From a virus: a stretch of DNA of 34,378 bases. Position 1 is the first letter of the stretch. Every line of letters starts with the position of its first letter. The stretch is taken from positions 1-34,378 of IMG/VR virus record IMGVR_UViG_3300021961_000316, one strand, 5' to 3'. A program made the translations under genes and the position numbers. Below are positions 1-6,670 of this stretch, one piece after another. The notes beneath the pieces were generated by a model. It was given only the letters and a program-made list of their open reading frames with translations, was not told the origin of the DNA and did not search any database.

Positions 1-133
1 ATTACGGGATTTGAAATTTGGTCACCGTCTGGATGACTTAACAGTGCTTGCATGGCCTTTGCGGCGAAGTAATCTCGCAGGCTCATTCCTTCTTCCGCCA
101 TTGCTTCAGTCCATGCTTTATCTCCCCATTCTT
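1..133. repeat. Terminal direct repeat, left copy (contig overlap)
   Basis: These 133 bases recur at the right end of the window. The two copies are identical except for one base in a C run: four Cs here (124-127), three in the right copy. Only the four-C version keeps the gene spanning the join open, so this copy is probably the correct one. The simplest reading is an assembly overlap from a circular or circularly permuted genome, as expected for headful packaging. A true short terminal repeat is less likely because the repeat lies inside a coding region. Confidence 0.95.
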
Positions 134-182
134 TGCCGGCGCGTGGAAATGCTGGCCCACCTGTGTGAATGATCTTTGCCAT
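1..182 (-). CDS. Small conserved phage protein spanning the contig join (N-terminal part)
   Basis: This is the N-terminal part of a 79-residue protein. It starts at ATG 182, whose last bases form a TGATG overlap with the stop of the Sak4-like gene, and it runs off the left edge. Joined to the piece at the right end it reads without interruption. It opens with MAKIIHTGGPAFP and contains GMSLRDYFAAKAMQ near residues 32-45. That GM(S/T)LRDYFA signature is common in small tailed-phage proteins of unknown role, often in early or replication clusters. There is no signal peptide, membrane segment or catalytic motif. Function unknown; the gene is well supported by coupling and by the intact frame through the join. 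Confidence 0.85.
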   Translation of the reverse strand, partial: MAKIIHTGGPAFPRAGKEWGDKAWTEAMAEEGMSLRDYFAAKAMQALLSHPDGDQISNPV

Positions 183-856
183 CACTTGCCTCCAATCTTG
201 GAAATGACTGCGCTCAGGTCCGGTGCCTCCCAGGCATCCAGCTTGCCGCTGCGATCCTTGGCCAGCCAGAGTCCATCCGAGTCGCACATCAGCGCACGCT
301 GGGTGGCTCCGTCGCCATCTTTCTCGACACGCAGGGCCAGCACCTCGTCGAAGAAGTAAGGCAGCGCCTGGCCGGTCTTGTTGCCAGGCATCGAGGGCGA
401 GTACAGAACCCGTCCCATCTCGTCCTGCGTCTTCTCCAGCTTTGCGCTCATGTACACATGGCGGCCAGGCAGATCGCGGAAAGCGCGAATGATGTCGGCC
501 ATCTGCTCCTGCATCGCACCGTAGGCCTGGCGTGGGTCTTTGGTGGCCTTCTTCTCGGTGTTCAGGCAGACCTCAGCGATCTCGCTGATGCTGTCCAGTG
601 CCACCGATTTGTAGGACTTGGCCTCGTCGCTGCTGGTCAGCCAGGTGTAAGCCTCCTGCAGCTCAGTCATTGAGGTGATCTCAATGAATGGCAGGTCGGC
701 GTCCTGTATGGACAACAGGCCGCCTTCAGCCGAGAGAACGATGGGCTTGGGCAGGCTTTTAATGAGGCTGGTCTTGCCAGCCCCTGCTTGGCCATAGACC
801 AAGACTTTTACGCCGTTGGCGGTCAGGCCAGCGGTCTTCTTCACGTTGATTGCCAT
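182..856 (-). CDS. Sak4-like RecA-fold recombination ATPase (AAA_24)
   Basis: A 224-residue cytoplasmic ATPase and first gene of the leftward early operon. It has a Walker A motif GQAGAGKT at residues 22-29 and a Walker B-like strand ending in VALDSIS near residue 87. Length and motif spacing fit the phage AAA_24 family that includes Sak4 single-strand annealing proteins, which pair ssDNA with help from an SSB. A DUF669-type SSB gene two genes downstream supports this. Start: ATG 856 is preceded by AAGGAG at an 8-nt spacing. The stop overlaps the next start as TGATG. The likely role is strand annealing in recombination-dependent replication. Members are often labelled only 'nucleotide-binding protein', so the exact activity is inferred. 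Confidence 0.85.
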   Translation of the reverse strand: MAINVKKTAGLTANGVKVLVYGQAGAGKTSLIKSLPKPIVLSAEGGLLSIQDADLPFIEITSMTELQEAYTWLTSSDEAKSYKSVALDSISEIAEVCLNTEKKATKDPRQAYGAMQEQMADIIRAFRDLPGRHVYMSAKLEKTQDEMGRVLYSPSMPGNKTGQALPYFFDEVLALRVEKDGDGATQRALMCDSDGLWLAKDRSGKLDAWEAPDLSAVISKIGGK

Positions 857-911
857 GAGTGGCTCTCCTTGGTAGTTGCTGCGCCTTTGGGTGATTCCGT
901 TCGCGCAGTGG

Positions 912-940
912 TTGCACTATACTCCAAAAAAATGTAGAAT
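912..940 (+). promoter_or_regulatory. Rightward sigma-70-type promoter
   Basis: A -35 box TTGCAC (912-917) and a -10 box TAGAAT (935-940) are separated by exactly 17 bp. Transcription would start near 947 and give a leader of about 33 nt before the XRE-like gene. Each box differs from consensus at only one or two positions. Confidence 0.7.
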
Positions 941-945
941 GTCAA
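916..945 (-). promoter_or_regulatory. Leftward early sigma-70-type promoter
   Basis: Read on the minus strand, a perfect -35 box TTGACA (945-940) is followed after 18 bp by a -10 box TATAGT (921-916). Transcription would start near 909 and drive the Sak4-like gene and the early operon. It overlaps the rightward promoter over 916-940, so the two cannot be occupied by polymerase at the same time. Confidence 0.75.
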
Positions 946-979
946 CACCCCACCAATTTTTTTTTATAGGGAACTGAAA

Positions 980-1168
980 ATGATGACCTTGGAGCAGATA
1001 CGAAATGCCCTATCTGACCGCATGCCGGTCAAGGTGGCAGAGGCCACCGGGCTGCACTACAACACCATCCGAGAGGTGCGAGACAACCCTGAGGCCAACC
1101 CGACCTACAAGGTAATGCTGGCTCTGTCCACCTACTTGGAAGGCCGGAGCAATGACCAGCAAAGCTGA
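980..1168 (+). CDS. Small Cro/XRE-like helix-turn-helix regulator
   Basis: A 62-residue protein (61 if the second ATG at 983 is used). It contains a helix-turn-helix of the XRE type: VAEATGLHYNTIREVRDNP, followed by a conserved tail in which a tyrosine precedes a LALSTYLEG-like helix. This is the minimal form seen in small phage regulators of the Cro type. It is the first gene rightward of the control region and probably binds the overlapping promoters at 912-945, so autoregulation and control of the leftward operon are likely. The ribosome-binding site is AGGGAA, about 6 nt upstream. Its 3' end overlaps the next gene by 17 nt. No dimerisation or inducer domain is present. Confidence 0.8.
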   Translation: MMTLEQIRNALSDRMPVKVAEATGLHYNTIREVRDNPEANPTYKVMLALSTYLEGRSNDQQS

Positions 1169-3041
1169 AGCAGCCCTGACCTACGCCTCTTGGGGCTGGC
1201 ATGTCATCCCGGTGGTCCCCAATGGCAAAGTTCCTGCCACCCAGCATGGGGTCAAGGATGCCACCACAGACCCCGAGCAGATCGCCAGATGGTGGGCACA
1301 GAACCCAGACTTCAACATCGGCATCGCAGCCGGTGAGCGATCTGGCATAGTCGTCTTTGACATCGACCCTCGCAACGGTGGCGATGCGTCATGGGCCGCA
1401 TGGCTCGATGCCAATGGGCGGCTTCCAGACGGTGCCATGCAGATGACCGCAGGCGGCGGTGAGCATCACCTCGGCGTCTACAACCCAGAGATCAGGTCTT
1501 GTAAGCTCGCTGAAGGCGTGGACCTGCTGGCCGATGGGCGCTACTTCGTGGCCTTTCCCTCAAGCATTGAAGGGCGCAGCTATCAATGGGAAGCCTCATC
1601 CGATCCATTTGACGGCGTGGCACCATTCACGATCCCCAGCCAATGGCTTGAGTCCTACAGGGCGATGCGCAAGCCTGCGGAGCGCCAGGCCAGCACCACT
1701 GGCGGCGGTCTGATTCAAGGCAGTCGAAACAACGGCCTGACAGCCCTGGGCGGTGCGATGCGGCGCTACGGCATGACAGAGGCCGAGATCATGGCCGCGC
1801 TGGCCATTGCCAATGAGACCCGCTGCGAGATTCCTCTGCCATCCTCTGAGTTGGTCCAGATCGTCAAGAGCGTGGCCAGGTACGAGCCGGAGAGCGATGT
1901 AGCGGCCTCAACAAGCATCGGCTCAGAATCTGCCGAGTTCATCTTGTCAGCAGCCCAGGCAGAGACGCAAGAATATTTTTTCACCCGCGCCACCTCCTAT
2001 CTTGGCCAACCCGCTCCCTTGCGCTGGATCATTAAGGGCTGGATTCCCGATAGTGGCGTGAGCATGGTTTATGGTGAGTCAGGCTCTGGCAAAACCTTCA
2101 TCACCCTGGACATGGCCTGCAATATCGCGGCAGGCTTGCAGTGGCATGGCCACAAGACCAAAGCAGGCTTGGTGGTCTACATGGCCGGGGAAGGGAACTA
2201 CGGCCTGCGCCAGCGGGTGACAGCCTGGTGCAAGGCCCACGATGTCCAAGAATTGGACAACCTCCTGATCTCGAACAAGGCAATCGACATCGACAGCCCA
2301 GCCGCGGCAGCCCAGATCATCAACGCGGTGCGCGAAATCACCCAGGACGATGCGGTGGCAATCTTTATAGACACTGTGAATAATCACATGTCTGGGGATG
2401 AGAACAGCGCCAAGGACACCCGCAACATGCTCAATGCCTGCAACATCGTGGCCAGGGCGCTTGGCTCCAGCGTGTGCCTCAATCACCACACCGGGCATGC
2501 AGCCGAATCCAAGCAGCGGGCGCGTGGCTCCAGCGCCTGGAAGGCATCGCTTGATGCCTCCATTCTTGTCTCCAAGAACGACAACAGCATCGAGATTACC
2601 TGCACCAAGATGAAGGACGCAGAGCCTCCGAATCCGTTCTTCGGCAAGCTGGAGACAGTGCCGCTGGGATGGATTGATGAGGATGGCGAGGAAATAAAAG
2701 GCGCAGTATTTGTGATTGAAGAAAATGCACCGGAGAAAAAGGAAAAAAAGGATTCTGAAATTCAAAAAGATATTCGCAAATTCACAAACGCTTGGTGGGC
2801 TGCTGGGGCTGAAGACCGAGACAAAATGCCTTATCTATCGCGCAGTGCATTACTTGAATATCTCACGATAAATGAAGGACTGACAGAATCTACTGCAAAA
2901 ACTTATGCCCAGGAAAGTAAAAAAGGCAGGTTAATTTATAACCTGCTAAACGCTCAAATTATTCGTGCTCATCAACATGGCTGGGTGGTCTGTGACAGCG
3001 CTACAGCGGCAACCTTGATGGTCCGAAGGACTGAAAAGTAG
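1152..3041 (+). CDS. Replication protein: primase-polymerase (Prim-Pol) plus RepA-like helicase
   Basis: A 629-residue protein. Residues 1 to about 190 match the bifunctional Prim-Pol domain: GWHVIPVVPNGKVPA at the start, the metal-binding pair in VVFDIDPRNGG (residues 72-82) and a following GGGEHH segment. A central RecA/RepA-like ATPase (AAA_25) has Walker A GESGSGKT at 308-315, a Walker B-type strand ending in FIDTVNNH and a conserved LNHHTGH segment. It should synthesise primers and unwind the origin. From about 2690 to the stop the DNA becomes much more AT-rich (22 of 60 bases are G or C in 2701-2760), so the C-terminal part, probably the DNA- or partner-binding domain, may have been exchanged. 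Repeats just downstream look like its target. Confidence 0.9.
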   Translation: MTSKAEAALTYASWGWHVIPVVPNGKVPATQHGVKDATTDPEQIARWWAQNPDFNIGIAAGERSGIVVFDIDPRNGGDASWAAWLDANGRLPDGAMQMTAGGGEHHLGVYNPEIRSCKLAEGVDLLADGRYFVAFPSSIEGRSYQWEASSDPFDGVAPFTIPSQWLESYRAMRKPAERQASTTGGGLIQGSRNNGLTALGGAMRRYGMTEAEIMAALAIANETRCEIPLPSSELVQIVKSVARYEPESDVAASTSIGSESAEFILSAAQAETQEYFFTRATSYLGQPAPLRWIIKGWIPDSGVSMVYGESGSGKTFITLDMACNIAAGLQWHGHKTKAGLVVYMAGEGNYGLRQRVTAWCKAHDVQELDNLLISNKAIDIDSPAAAAQIINAVREITQDDAVAIFIDTVNNHMSGDENSAKDTRNMLNACNIVARALGSSVCLNHHTGHAAESKQRARGSSAWKASLDASILVSKNDNSIEITCTKMKDAEPPNPFFGKLETVPLGWIDEDGEEIKGAVFVIEENAPEKKEKKDSEIQKDIRKFTNAWWAAGAEDRDKMPYLSRSALLEYLTINEGLTESTAKTYAQESKKGRLIYNLLNAQIIRAHQHGWVVCDSATAATLMVRRTEK

Positions 3042-3160
3042 AGTGGGACAATTGGGACAGGACTGGGACAATTGGGACTTTTGTCCCGAGGACAAGGCGA
3101 GGCAGCCTGGGACAGGACAGGACACACACCTTTAGGGTGTGTCCCATTGTCCCAGCCACG
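3042..3160. repeat. Iteron-like repeat cluster, candidate replication origin
   Basis: The gap after the replication gene is packed with copies of TGGGACA. Forward copies lie at 3044, 3053, 3064, a variant at 3073, and 3108. Inverted copies are at 3140-3146 and 3148-3154, with a partial one at 3082. A 15-base unit TGGGACAATTGGGAC occurs perfectly at 3044-3058 and 3064-3078, exactly 20 bp apart (two helical turns). A hairpin ACACACC-TTTAG-GGTGTGT sits at 3123-3141. This arrangement beside a Prim-Pol/helicase resembles an iteron origin. A role in mRNA folding or termination is the alternative. Confidence 0.6.
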
Positions 3161-3192
3161 ATGTGCATTTTTTGACCTGAAAGGAACAACCT

Positions 3193-3576
3193 GTGGATAA
3201 GTGCAAGACCTGTGGGTCGGACCAACTTGATGTCGGAATCACCAACATCACATCGGGCGCGACCGTTTATCCGATCTACTGCAAAGCATGCGGAGAAGTG
3301 TTTGCAAAATATGTGAAGAAAAGAATTGCCTTGGAACACGCCAGAGAAAATGGCCCGCTGAAATATTTAAAAACAAGAACAGCAGAATATATTGAGAAAC
3401 GACAAATTCAAATTAAATGCGAAGTGTGCGATGCAGATGAAGGTGAATTACACCATTGGGCACCTCAGTATTTATTCGGCAATGAAGCCGACTACTGGCC
3501 CGTTGCTTATCTTTGCCGCGCTTGCCATAAAAAATGGCATGATCTCGTAACTCCGAACATGAGCGCCAGAACATGA
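3193..3576 (+). CDS. HNH-like double zinc-ribbon protein
   Basis: A 127-residue protein starting at GTG, with AAGGAA upstream. The N-terminal half carries one zinc ribbon (CKTCG near residues 4-8 and CKACG about 25 residues later). The C-terminal half has CEVC, then HHWAP, then CRACHKKWH, the Cys-pair/His-His/Cys-pair layout of HNH-fold proteins. A nuclease or a structural DNA-binding role are both possible. The final catalytic histidine or asparagine of classical HNH enzymes is not obvious, so activity is uncertain. It lies between the candidate origin and the methyltransferase, and its stop overlaps the next start as ATGA. The DNA is AT-rich relative to the genes after it, suggesting separate ancestry. 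Confidence 0.7.
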   Translation: MDKCKTCGSDQLDVGITNITSGATVYPIYCKACGEVFAKYVKKRIALEHARENGPLKYLKTRTAEYIEKRQIQIKCEVCDADEGELHHWAPQYLFGNEADYWPVAYLCRACHKKWHDLVTPNMSART

Positions 3577-3755
3577 CACCCATTCACGACTCCCCCAACT
3601 TCGCAAGCTGGCAACAAGAAACCCTCGCCAAGTTCGCAGCCGAGGTCTACGAACGACTGGTGGCCGAGCAGGCCGCAAACGAGCAGCTTCGCCTCGACCT
3701 TAAAGATGCCATGAAACTAGCGCGGCAACAAAATCTGAAAGACAATGCAGCATGA
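3573..3755 (+). CDS. Small conserved hypothetical protein, coiled-coil
   Basis: A 60-residue, mostly helical protein beginning MTPIHDSPNFASWQQETL. Residues 20-55 are rich in Leu, Glu and Ala with heptad-like spacing and could form a coiled coil. Both ends overlap their neighbours by the four bases ATGA, so it is translationally coupled to the HNH-like gene before it and the methyltransferase after it. Proteins with the opening MTPIHDSPNF occur widely in phages near replication genes, with no known function. There are no cysteines, membrane segments or catalytic motifs. Confidence 0.7.
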   Translation: MTPIHDSPNFASWQQETLAKFAAEVYERLVAEQAANEQLRLDLKDAMKLARQQNLKDNAA

Positions 3756-5014
3756 CCACAAAAACCCACAATCCCGCAGATAAAGTCGAACGCTGGAGCA
3801 TCGACAAGCTCACGCCCTACGCACGCAACAGCCGCACCCACTCCGACGAACAAATCAGCCAGCTGGCAGCCAGCATCAAGGAATGGGGCTGGACAACACC
3901 CGTTCTGGTGGATGAGGACGGCAGCATCATTGCCGGCCACGGTCGTACCCTCGCAGCTCAACGCCTCAAGATGACCGAAGTCCCTGTCATGGTGGCCAAA
4001 GGCTGGAGCGATGCCAAGAAACGCGCCTACGTCATAGCCGACAACAAACTGGCGCTGAACGCCGGCTGGGACAACGATCTGCTGGCGCTCGAGCTGGGTG
4101 AGCTAGGTGATCTTGGGTTCGATCTGAATCTGGTGGGGTTTACCGATGAGGAGATCGCGGCGCTAATGCCAGTGCAAGGCACCGATGGCCTCACCGATCC
4201 TGACGATGCTCCGGCCGTGCAAGAAAACCCGGTCACAGTGCCTGGTGACGTCTGGGTGATGGGAAAGCACCGCCTTCTGTGTGGTGATTCGACCAGCGTC
4301 GACGACCTGACAAAACTCACTGGCGGCCAACTGGTGGATATGTGGCTGACAGACCCACCATACAACGTGGCTTACGAGGGCGGCACAAAGGAAAAGCTGA
4401 CCATCAAAAACGACGAGATGGGCGACGATCAGTTTCGACAGTTCTTGCGCGATGCTTACACCGCTGCCGACATGGTGATGAAACCTGGCTCGGTGTTCTA
4501 CATCTGGCACGCCGACAGCGAGGGCTACAACTTCCGAGGCGCGGCCAAGGACGCTGGATGGACGGTGCGGCAGTGCTTGATCTGGAAGAAGTCCTCGATG
4601 GTCATGGGACGCCAGGACTACCACTGGAAGCACGAGCCGTGCCTGTACGGCTGGAAAGACGGTGCTGGACACCTCTGGGCGGCTGACCGCAAGCAGACCA
4701 CCATCCTGGAGTTCGACAAGCCCAGCCGCAACGGCGAGCATCCGACCATGAAGCCGGTGGCGCTGTTCGAGTACCAGATGCTCAACAACACAAAGGGCGG
4801 CGACCTGGTGCTCGACTCCTTCGGCGGCTCCGGAACCACCCTGATCGCAGCCGAGAAGAACGGCCGCACGGCAATGCTGATGGAGCTGAACCCGCGCTAC
4901 TGCGACGTCATCGTCAAGCGCTGGCAGGAGTTCACAGGCAAAATCGCAGTTCACGCAGAAACTGGACAACCTTTCGCGGAGGTTAAAGATGGCAGCACGA
5001 AAACCCACAATTGA
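3752..5014 (+). CDS. DNA methyltransferase with N-terminal ParB/Srx-like domain
   Basis: A 420-residue fusion. Residues about 14-110 form a ParB/sulfiredoxin-like domain with the signature IIAGHGRTLAAQRL. Residues about 170-405 are an N6/N4-type DNA methyltransferase with DPPYNV at 201-206 (catalytic) and DSFGGSGTT at 355-363 (AdoMet binding). Catalytic motif before the AdoMet motif is the beta-class order. It would methylate adenine (N6) or cytosine (N4) in phage DNA, protecting it from host restriction or marking it for replication or packaging. No partner restriction enzyme is present. The ParB-like part probably helps bind DNA or may hydrolyse nucleotide. It overlaps the small terminase gene by 26 nt, a placement common in phages. 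Confidence 0.9.
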   Translation: MTTKTHNPADKVERWSIDKLTPYARNSRTHSDEQISQLAASIKEWGWTTPVLVDEDGSIIAGHGRTLAAQRLKMTEVPVMVAKGWSDAKKRAYVIADNKLALNAGWDNDLLALELGELGDLGFDLNLVGFTDEEIAALMPVQGTDGLTDPDDAPAVQENPVTVPGDVWVMGKHRLLCGDSTSVDDLTKLTGGQLVDMWLTDPPYNVAYEGGTKEKLTIKNDEMGDDQFRQFLRDAYTAADMVMKPGSVFYIWHADSEGYNFRGAAKDAGWTVRQCLIWKKSSMVMGRQDYHWKHEPCLYGWKDGAGHLWAADRKQTTILEFDKPSRNGEHPTMKPVALFEYQMLNNTKGGDLVLDSFGGSGTTLIAAEKNGRTAMLMELNPRYCDVIVKRWQEFTGKIAVHAETGQPFAEVKDGSTKTHN

Positions 5015-5447
5015 AAAATCGGTTCTAAAAAAGCCGGATGGCCGGAAAAACAACGGCGGCGCACGGGAAAACGCTGGTCGGATGGCCTTTGAGCCGACCG
5101 ACGCAGAGCGCAAACAGGTCGAGGCAATGTCAGGCTACGGCCTGCCAATCGAGCAGATCGCCATCCTGGTGCGCGGCGGCATCGACACCGACACGCTGCG
5201 CAAGCACTTTGCCACCGAGCTGGTGGCCGGCAAGGCCAAGGCGAACTCTGGCGTCGGTCGCACTCTGTTCCAGAAGGCAATGGGCGGCGACACGGCGGCC
5301 ATGATCTGGTGGTCCAAGACCCAGATGAAGTGGAAGGAAACCCAGGCGCACGAGCTGACCGGCGCAGACGGCGCGCCCCTGGAGTTTGCAAAGATCGAAC
5401 GAGTGGTCATCCGTGGCAAAGCAGACGCTGAAAATTCAGACGCCTGA
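4989..5447 (+). CDS. Terminase small subunit (putative)
   Basis: A 152-residue protein directly before the large terminase. It starts at ATG 4989 with GGAGG upstream. A basic N-terminus with GGARENAGR precedes a helix-turn-helix-like segment around residues 45-75 (YGLPIEQIAILV, then DTDTLRKHFATEL), followed by a helical region that could oligomerise. This matches small terminase subunits that recognise the pac or cos site as a ring. It overlaps the methyltransferase by 26 nt and the large subunit by 35-62 nt depending on that start. The assignment rests on the HTH pattern and the position. Confidence 0.8.
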   Translation: MAARKPTIEKSVLKKPDGRKNNGGARENAGRMAFEPTDAERKQVEAMSGYGLPIEQIAILVRGGIDTDTLRKHFATELVAGKAKANSGVGRTLFQKAMGGDTAAMIWWSKTQMKWKETQAHELTGADGAPLEFAKIERVVIRGKADAENSDA

Positions 5448-6642
5448 GTGGGCGCTCCCGCTGCTTAACCCAGCACGCTACAAAGGTGCATGGGGTGGCC
5501 GAGGCAGCGGCAAGTCCCACATGTTTGCCGAGCTGATGATCGAGGCCCACATCATGGATCAGAAGCGGCGCAGCGTCTGCGTGCGCGAGGTCCAGAAGTC
5601 GCTGGCTCAGTCGGTCAAGCGCCTGCTCGAGACCAAGATCGAGCAGATGAACGCTGGCGCTTACTTCGAGGTCCAGGAGGCCGTCATCAAGTCCAAGAAG
5701 GGCGATGGCATGATCATCTTCCAGGGCATGCAGAACCACACAGCCGACTCGATCAAGTCGCTGGAGGGCTATGACTGCGCCTGGGTGGAGGAGGCTCAGA
5801 GCCTGAGCCAGACCAGCCTGGACCTGCTGCGGCCAACAATCCGCAAGCCCCAGTCCGAGCTGTGGTTCACCTGGAACCCGCGCCAGCAGACAGATCCGGT
5901 CGATCACCTGCTGCGTGGCCCAACGCCACCCAAAGACGCCACCGTCCTGAAGGTCAACTTCACCGACAACCCGTGGTTTCCAGACGTCCTGCGCGACGAG
6001 ATGGAGTACGACAAGCGGCGCGATCCTGACAAGTACAGCCATGTCTGGATGGGCCAGTACCTGACCAACAGCAGCGCCAGGGTCTTCAAGAACTGGCGCA
6101 TCGACGAGTTCGAGGCACCTCGAGACGCCATCCACAGGCTCGGCGCTGACTGGGGCTTTGCCATCGATCCGACCGTCTTGGTTCGCTGCCACATCATTGG
6201 CCGCACCCTGTACATCGACCACGAAGCCTACATGGTGGGCTGCGAGATCGTGAACACGCCTGAGCTGTTCATGACAGTGCCGGAGTCCGAGAAGTGGCCC
6301 ATCGTGGCCGACTCGGCCAGGCCGGAGACCATCAGCCACATGAAAAAGAACGGCTTTCCCAAGATCATGACGGCGGTCAAAGGCCCGAAGTCGGTCGAGG
6401 AAGGCATCGAATTCTTGAAGAACTACGACATCGTGGTTCACCCACGATGCATCCACACGATTGACGAGCTGACCCTTTACAGTTATAAGCAAGACCCACT
6501 GACAGGTAAGATTCTGCCGATCCTGGAGGACAAGAAAAACCACGTCATCGACGCCTTGCGATACGCCTGCGAGGCGGTGCGGCGGTCCAGTGCGGCCAAG
6601 CCTGCCGTCTTCACGCCTTTGCCAAACGTAAAGAAGTGGTGA
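5413..6642 (+). CDS. terL: Terminase large subunit (PBSX-type, Terminase_3)
   Basis: The ATPase/nuclease motor that packages DNA into the prohead, about 409 residues from GTG 5413 (a TTG at 5386 would add nine). Walker A GGRGSGKS lies near residues 28-35, and a Walker B-type segment CAWVEEAQSL about 100 residues later. The C-terminal RNase H-like nuclease has its acidic residues in LGADWGFAIDPT, IVADSARPETI and KNHVIDALRYAC. The architecture fits the PBSX/Terminase_3 family. It starts inside the small-subunit gene, as expected for a coupled pair. With a P22-like portal and coat, headful cutting from a pac site is the likely packaging mode, but family alone does not prove it. Confidence 0.95.
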   Translation: MAKQTLKIQTPEWALPLLNPARYKGAWGGRGSGKSHMFAELMIEAHIMDQKRRSVCVREVQKSLAQSVKRLLETKIEQMNAGAYFEVQEAVIKSKKGDGMIIFQGMQNHTADSIKSLEGYDCAWVEEAQSLSQTSLDLLRPTIRKPQSELWFTWNPRQQTDPVDHLLRGPTPPKDATVLKVNFTDNPWFPDVLRDEMEYDKRRDPDKYSHVWMGQYLTNSSARVFKNWRIDEFEAPRDAIHRLGADWGFAIDPTVLVRCHIIGRTLYIDHEAYMVGCEIVNTPELFMTVPESEKWPIVADSARPETISHMKKNGFPKIMTAVKGPKSVEEGIEFLKNYDIVVHPRCIHTIDELTLYSYKQDPLTGKILPILEDKKNHVIDALRYACEAVRRSSAAKPAVFTPLPNVKKW

Positions 6643-6670
6643 GACAATCGCACAAATTGAGGAACTAATT

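Larger units (their letters stand above)
857..979. promoter_or_regulatory. Divergent control region between early-left and rightward operons
   Basis: This 123-bp gap is the only divergent intergenic region in the genome unit. It contains two well-formed sigma-70 promoters on opposite strands that share nearly the same DNA, followed by a long T run (957-965) on the rightward side. It also carries the ribosome-binding sites of both flanking genes. A short dyad AGTG-GTTG-CACT at 908-919 overlaps both promoters and could be an operator half-site pair, but the arms are only 4 bp. The adjacent XRE-like gene is the obvious candidate regulator. Confidence 0.8.

Noticed and set aside
980-1168. A lysogeny module (repressor plus integrase)
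   Set aside because: Only one minimal HTH protein is present; no CI-type repressor with a C-terminal domain, no integrase, no excisionase and no tRNA-like attachment site were found.
3042-3160. CRISPR-like array
   Set aside because: Repeat units are 7-15 bases, occur in both orientations and lack regular spacers; no cas genes adjoin. The Cas4-like nuclease elsewhere has a recombination context.
3123-3172. Intrinsic terminator after the Prim-Pol gene
   Set aside because: The hairpin at 3123-3141 is followed by more than 20 bases before the T run at 3168-3173, too far for a standard terminator. The repeats around it suit an origin better.
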